NCBI RefSeq assembly: GCF_035609205.1
Contig: NZ_CP141184.1
Coordinates: forward strand, 3,748,501-3,812,500
Direction of reading: 5' to 3'
Source: Hymenobacter sp. GOD-10R
GTDB lineage: Bacteria > Bacteroidota > Bacteroidia > Cytophagales > Hymenobacteraceae
Length of the DNA: 64,000 nt
The notes below the pieces were generated by a model. It saw nothing but the letters and a program-made list of their open reading frames with translations. It ran no database searches and was not told the origin of the DNA. Made by a program: the position numbers and the translations under genes. Positions 63,093 to 64,000 of the stretch are shown here, piece after piece. How positions within the stretch are numbered: the stretch's first letter is position 1; the number at the start of each line of letters is the position of its first letter.

Positions 63093-63824
63093 CTACCAAC
63101 CGCTCGCTAGCACGTCGGCAACGTGCAGCGTGCGGATAGGTTTATCATAGCGGCGGATGTAGGCATCGAGGTGCATAAGGCAACTTGTGTCGGTGCTCAC
63201 GAGGTATTCGGCACCGGTAGCTAGCGCATGCTCGACCTTTTGCTCGGCCATGGCGACGGAAATAGCCTCGAATTTCACGGCGAAAGTGCCACCAAAGCCG
63301 CAGCACGTTTCATTCTCTTGCATTTCCAGGCGCTCTAGTCCTTGCACACTATCGAGCAAGGTACGAGGCGCTTCCTTGATGCCACACTCGCGCAGCGCAG
63401 CACACGAGTCATGATAGGTGTACTTGCCCGTCAGCTGTGCCCCTTCAATCCGCTTCACTCCTAATACATCTACTAGGAATTCCGTCATTTCGAAAATGCG
63501 CCGCTGCACGCCGAAGTAGCGGCTTTGGTCTTTGGTGCCTTCAAACAGCTCGGCATACGCTCCACGCACCATGCCTACGCACGAGGCCGATGGGCTCACA
63601 ATGTAACGGCCGGGCTCGTTCGGAAAGTCGTTGAGAAACTTGGTGGCTACCTGGCAGCTTTCCGCTTTGTAGCCGGCGTTGTAGGCGGGCTGTCCACAGC
63701 ACGTTTGGTTGCCGTTGTAGTACACTTCGCAGCCTACTGCCTCCAGCACTTTCACCATATTCATGGCTGTTTGCGGAAAGAGCTGGTCTACAAAGCAAGG
63801 AATAAAGAGGTCAACGGCAGGCAT
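63093..63824 (-). CDS. lutA: (Fe-S)-binding protein, LutA type
   Basis: A 243-residue member of the CCG-domain family, a subunit of lactate (LutABC) or glycolate oxidation complexes. Both cysteine-rich CCG motifs are present (NQTCCGQPAYNAGY and NETCCGFGGTFAVKF), and HDSCAALRECGI and STDTSCLMHLD supply the remaining Cys. The ATG at 63824 (MPAVDLFIPCFVDQLFP) matches the family start; the frame extends to 63947 without homology. A gene ending 55 bases upstream on the same strand is probably in the same operon. LutB and LutC are not in view. Confidence 0.9.
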   Translation of the reverse strand: MPAVDLFIPCFVDQLFPQTAMNMVKVLEAVGCEVYYNGNQTCCGQPAYNAGYKAESCQVATKFLNDFPNEPGRYIVSPSASCVGMVRGAYAELFEGTKDQSRYFGVQRRIFEMTEFLVDVLGVKRIEGAQLTGKYTYHDSCAALRECGIKEAPRTLLDSVQGLERLEMQENETCCGFGGTFAVKFEAISVAMAEQKVEHALATGAEYLVSTDTSCLMHLDAYIRRYDKPIRTLHVADVLASGW

Positions 63825-63879
63825 TTTTCGATTCGTAATTAACAATGAGCATTGAGCTGAGCACAACTGGCTTACTTGG

Positions 63880-64000
63880 TCAGGGCGTTTGTGCCAGATG
63901 AAACACTTTGCTAGCCGCGTTGCGCGCTTCGGCAAAAGCTGCTTCATCTATCCCCAAAGCTACGCCTTGCTCCGCAAAGTAGGCCACCAACTGCTCCGTT
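63880..64000 (-). CDS. C-terminal end of a gene, truncated by the window edge
   Basis: The last 40 codons of an ORF on the minus strand end at TGA (63880-63882), reading TEQLVAYFAEQGVALGIDEA then FAEARNAASKVFHL. It lies directly upstream of the LutA-type gene, so it is probably in the same operon. Too little is visible to name it; sugar or organic-acid metabolism genes commonly sit here. Confidence 0.6.
   Translation of the reverse strand, partial: TEQLVAYFAEQGVALGIDEAAFAEARNAASKVFHLAQTP

Overview
The window reads as chromosomal DNA of a Hymenobacter-like member of the Bacteroidota (Cytophagales). The grounds are three secreted proteins with type IX secretion (T9SS) sorting tails of both the 'type A' and 'gliding-motility C-terminal' kinds, a lone ECF sigma factor, DUF1080/Gfo-Idh-MocA sugar genes, near absence of Shine-Dalgarno sites, occasional TAnnTTTG promoter boxes, and moderately high G+C. 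CTAG-containing words, especially CCTAGG, are unusually frequent almost everywhere. No rRNA, tRNA, CRISPR array, transposase or phage gene was found.

Layout. 0-4.6 kb: lone ECF sigma factor, a GlcG/HbpS protein, a TetR-SDR pair with operator-like palindromes, and an RsbQ/KAI2-type hydrolase. 4.7-11.5 kb: a probable 3-keto-glycoside locus (GMC oxidoreductase with a Tat-signal subunit 3, two exported DUF1080 proteins, an exported Gfo/Idh/MocA protein) with a YitT membrane protein inside it. 11.8-14.3 kb: an AraC regulator divergent from hxlB-hxlA (ribulose-monophosphate formaldehyde fixation). 14.4-20 kb: a secreted regulatory-domain protein, a Uma2 protein, a small membrane protein, and a fused acyl-CoA mutase (IcmF type) behind a 116-bp inverted-repeat element. 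20-26 kb: an accessory patch with A+T-rich genes (a TIR-DUF3298 gene broken by two close stops, two unknown secreted proteins), repeated two-hairpin elements, a HepT toxin remnant, a frameshifted NAD(P)-binding pseudogene, an amino-acid permease and a DUF1579 protein. 26-40 kb: a 1395-residue T9SS surface protein, aldo/keto reductase, OmpA-like protein, DinB, NADAR, esterase, AraC-SDR, rhomboid protease, polysaccharide deacetylase and a lipoprotein. 40-50 kb: two tandem disordered hydrophilic proteins, a 43-residue membrane miniprotein, FKBP isomerase, Kup potassium transporter, M61 and NlpC/P60 peptidases, a structured non-coding region with a 23-codon ORF behind a perfect Shine-Dalgarno, DUF2147 and GreA-like proteins. 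50-64 kb: M1 peptidase (T9SS), gliding-motility C-terminal protein, orphan cytochrome oxidase subunit III, a probably frameshifted gene, TapB-like protein, ligA, rhodanese lipoprotein behind tandem operator-like repeats, deacetylase lipoprotein, dapA, a JmjC-like cupin protein, LutA-type Fe-S protein and the tail of one more gene.

The clearest functional groups are the 3-keto-glycoside genes and the hxlBA pair. The most unusual observations are the structured region with the hyper-Shine-Dalgarno small ORF (47.59-47.95 kb), the TIR-DUF3298 gene with two adjacent nonsense codons (20.06-21.22 kb), the very long, nearly loop-free palindromes between convergent genes, the excess of CCTAGG, and the tandem 23-bp operator repeats with an adjacent G-quadruplex motif before the rhodanese gene. 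All function calls come from reading sequence motifs by eye; no database search was run.
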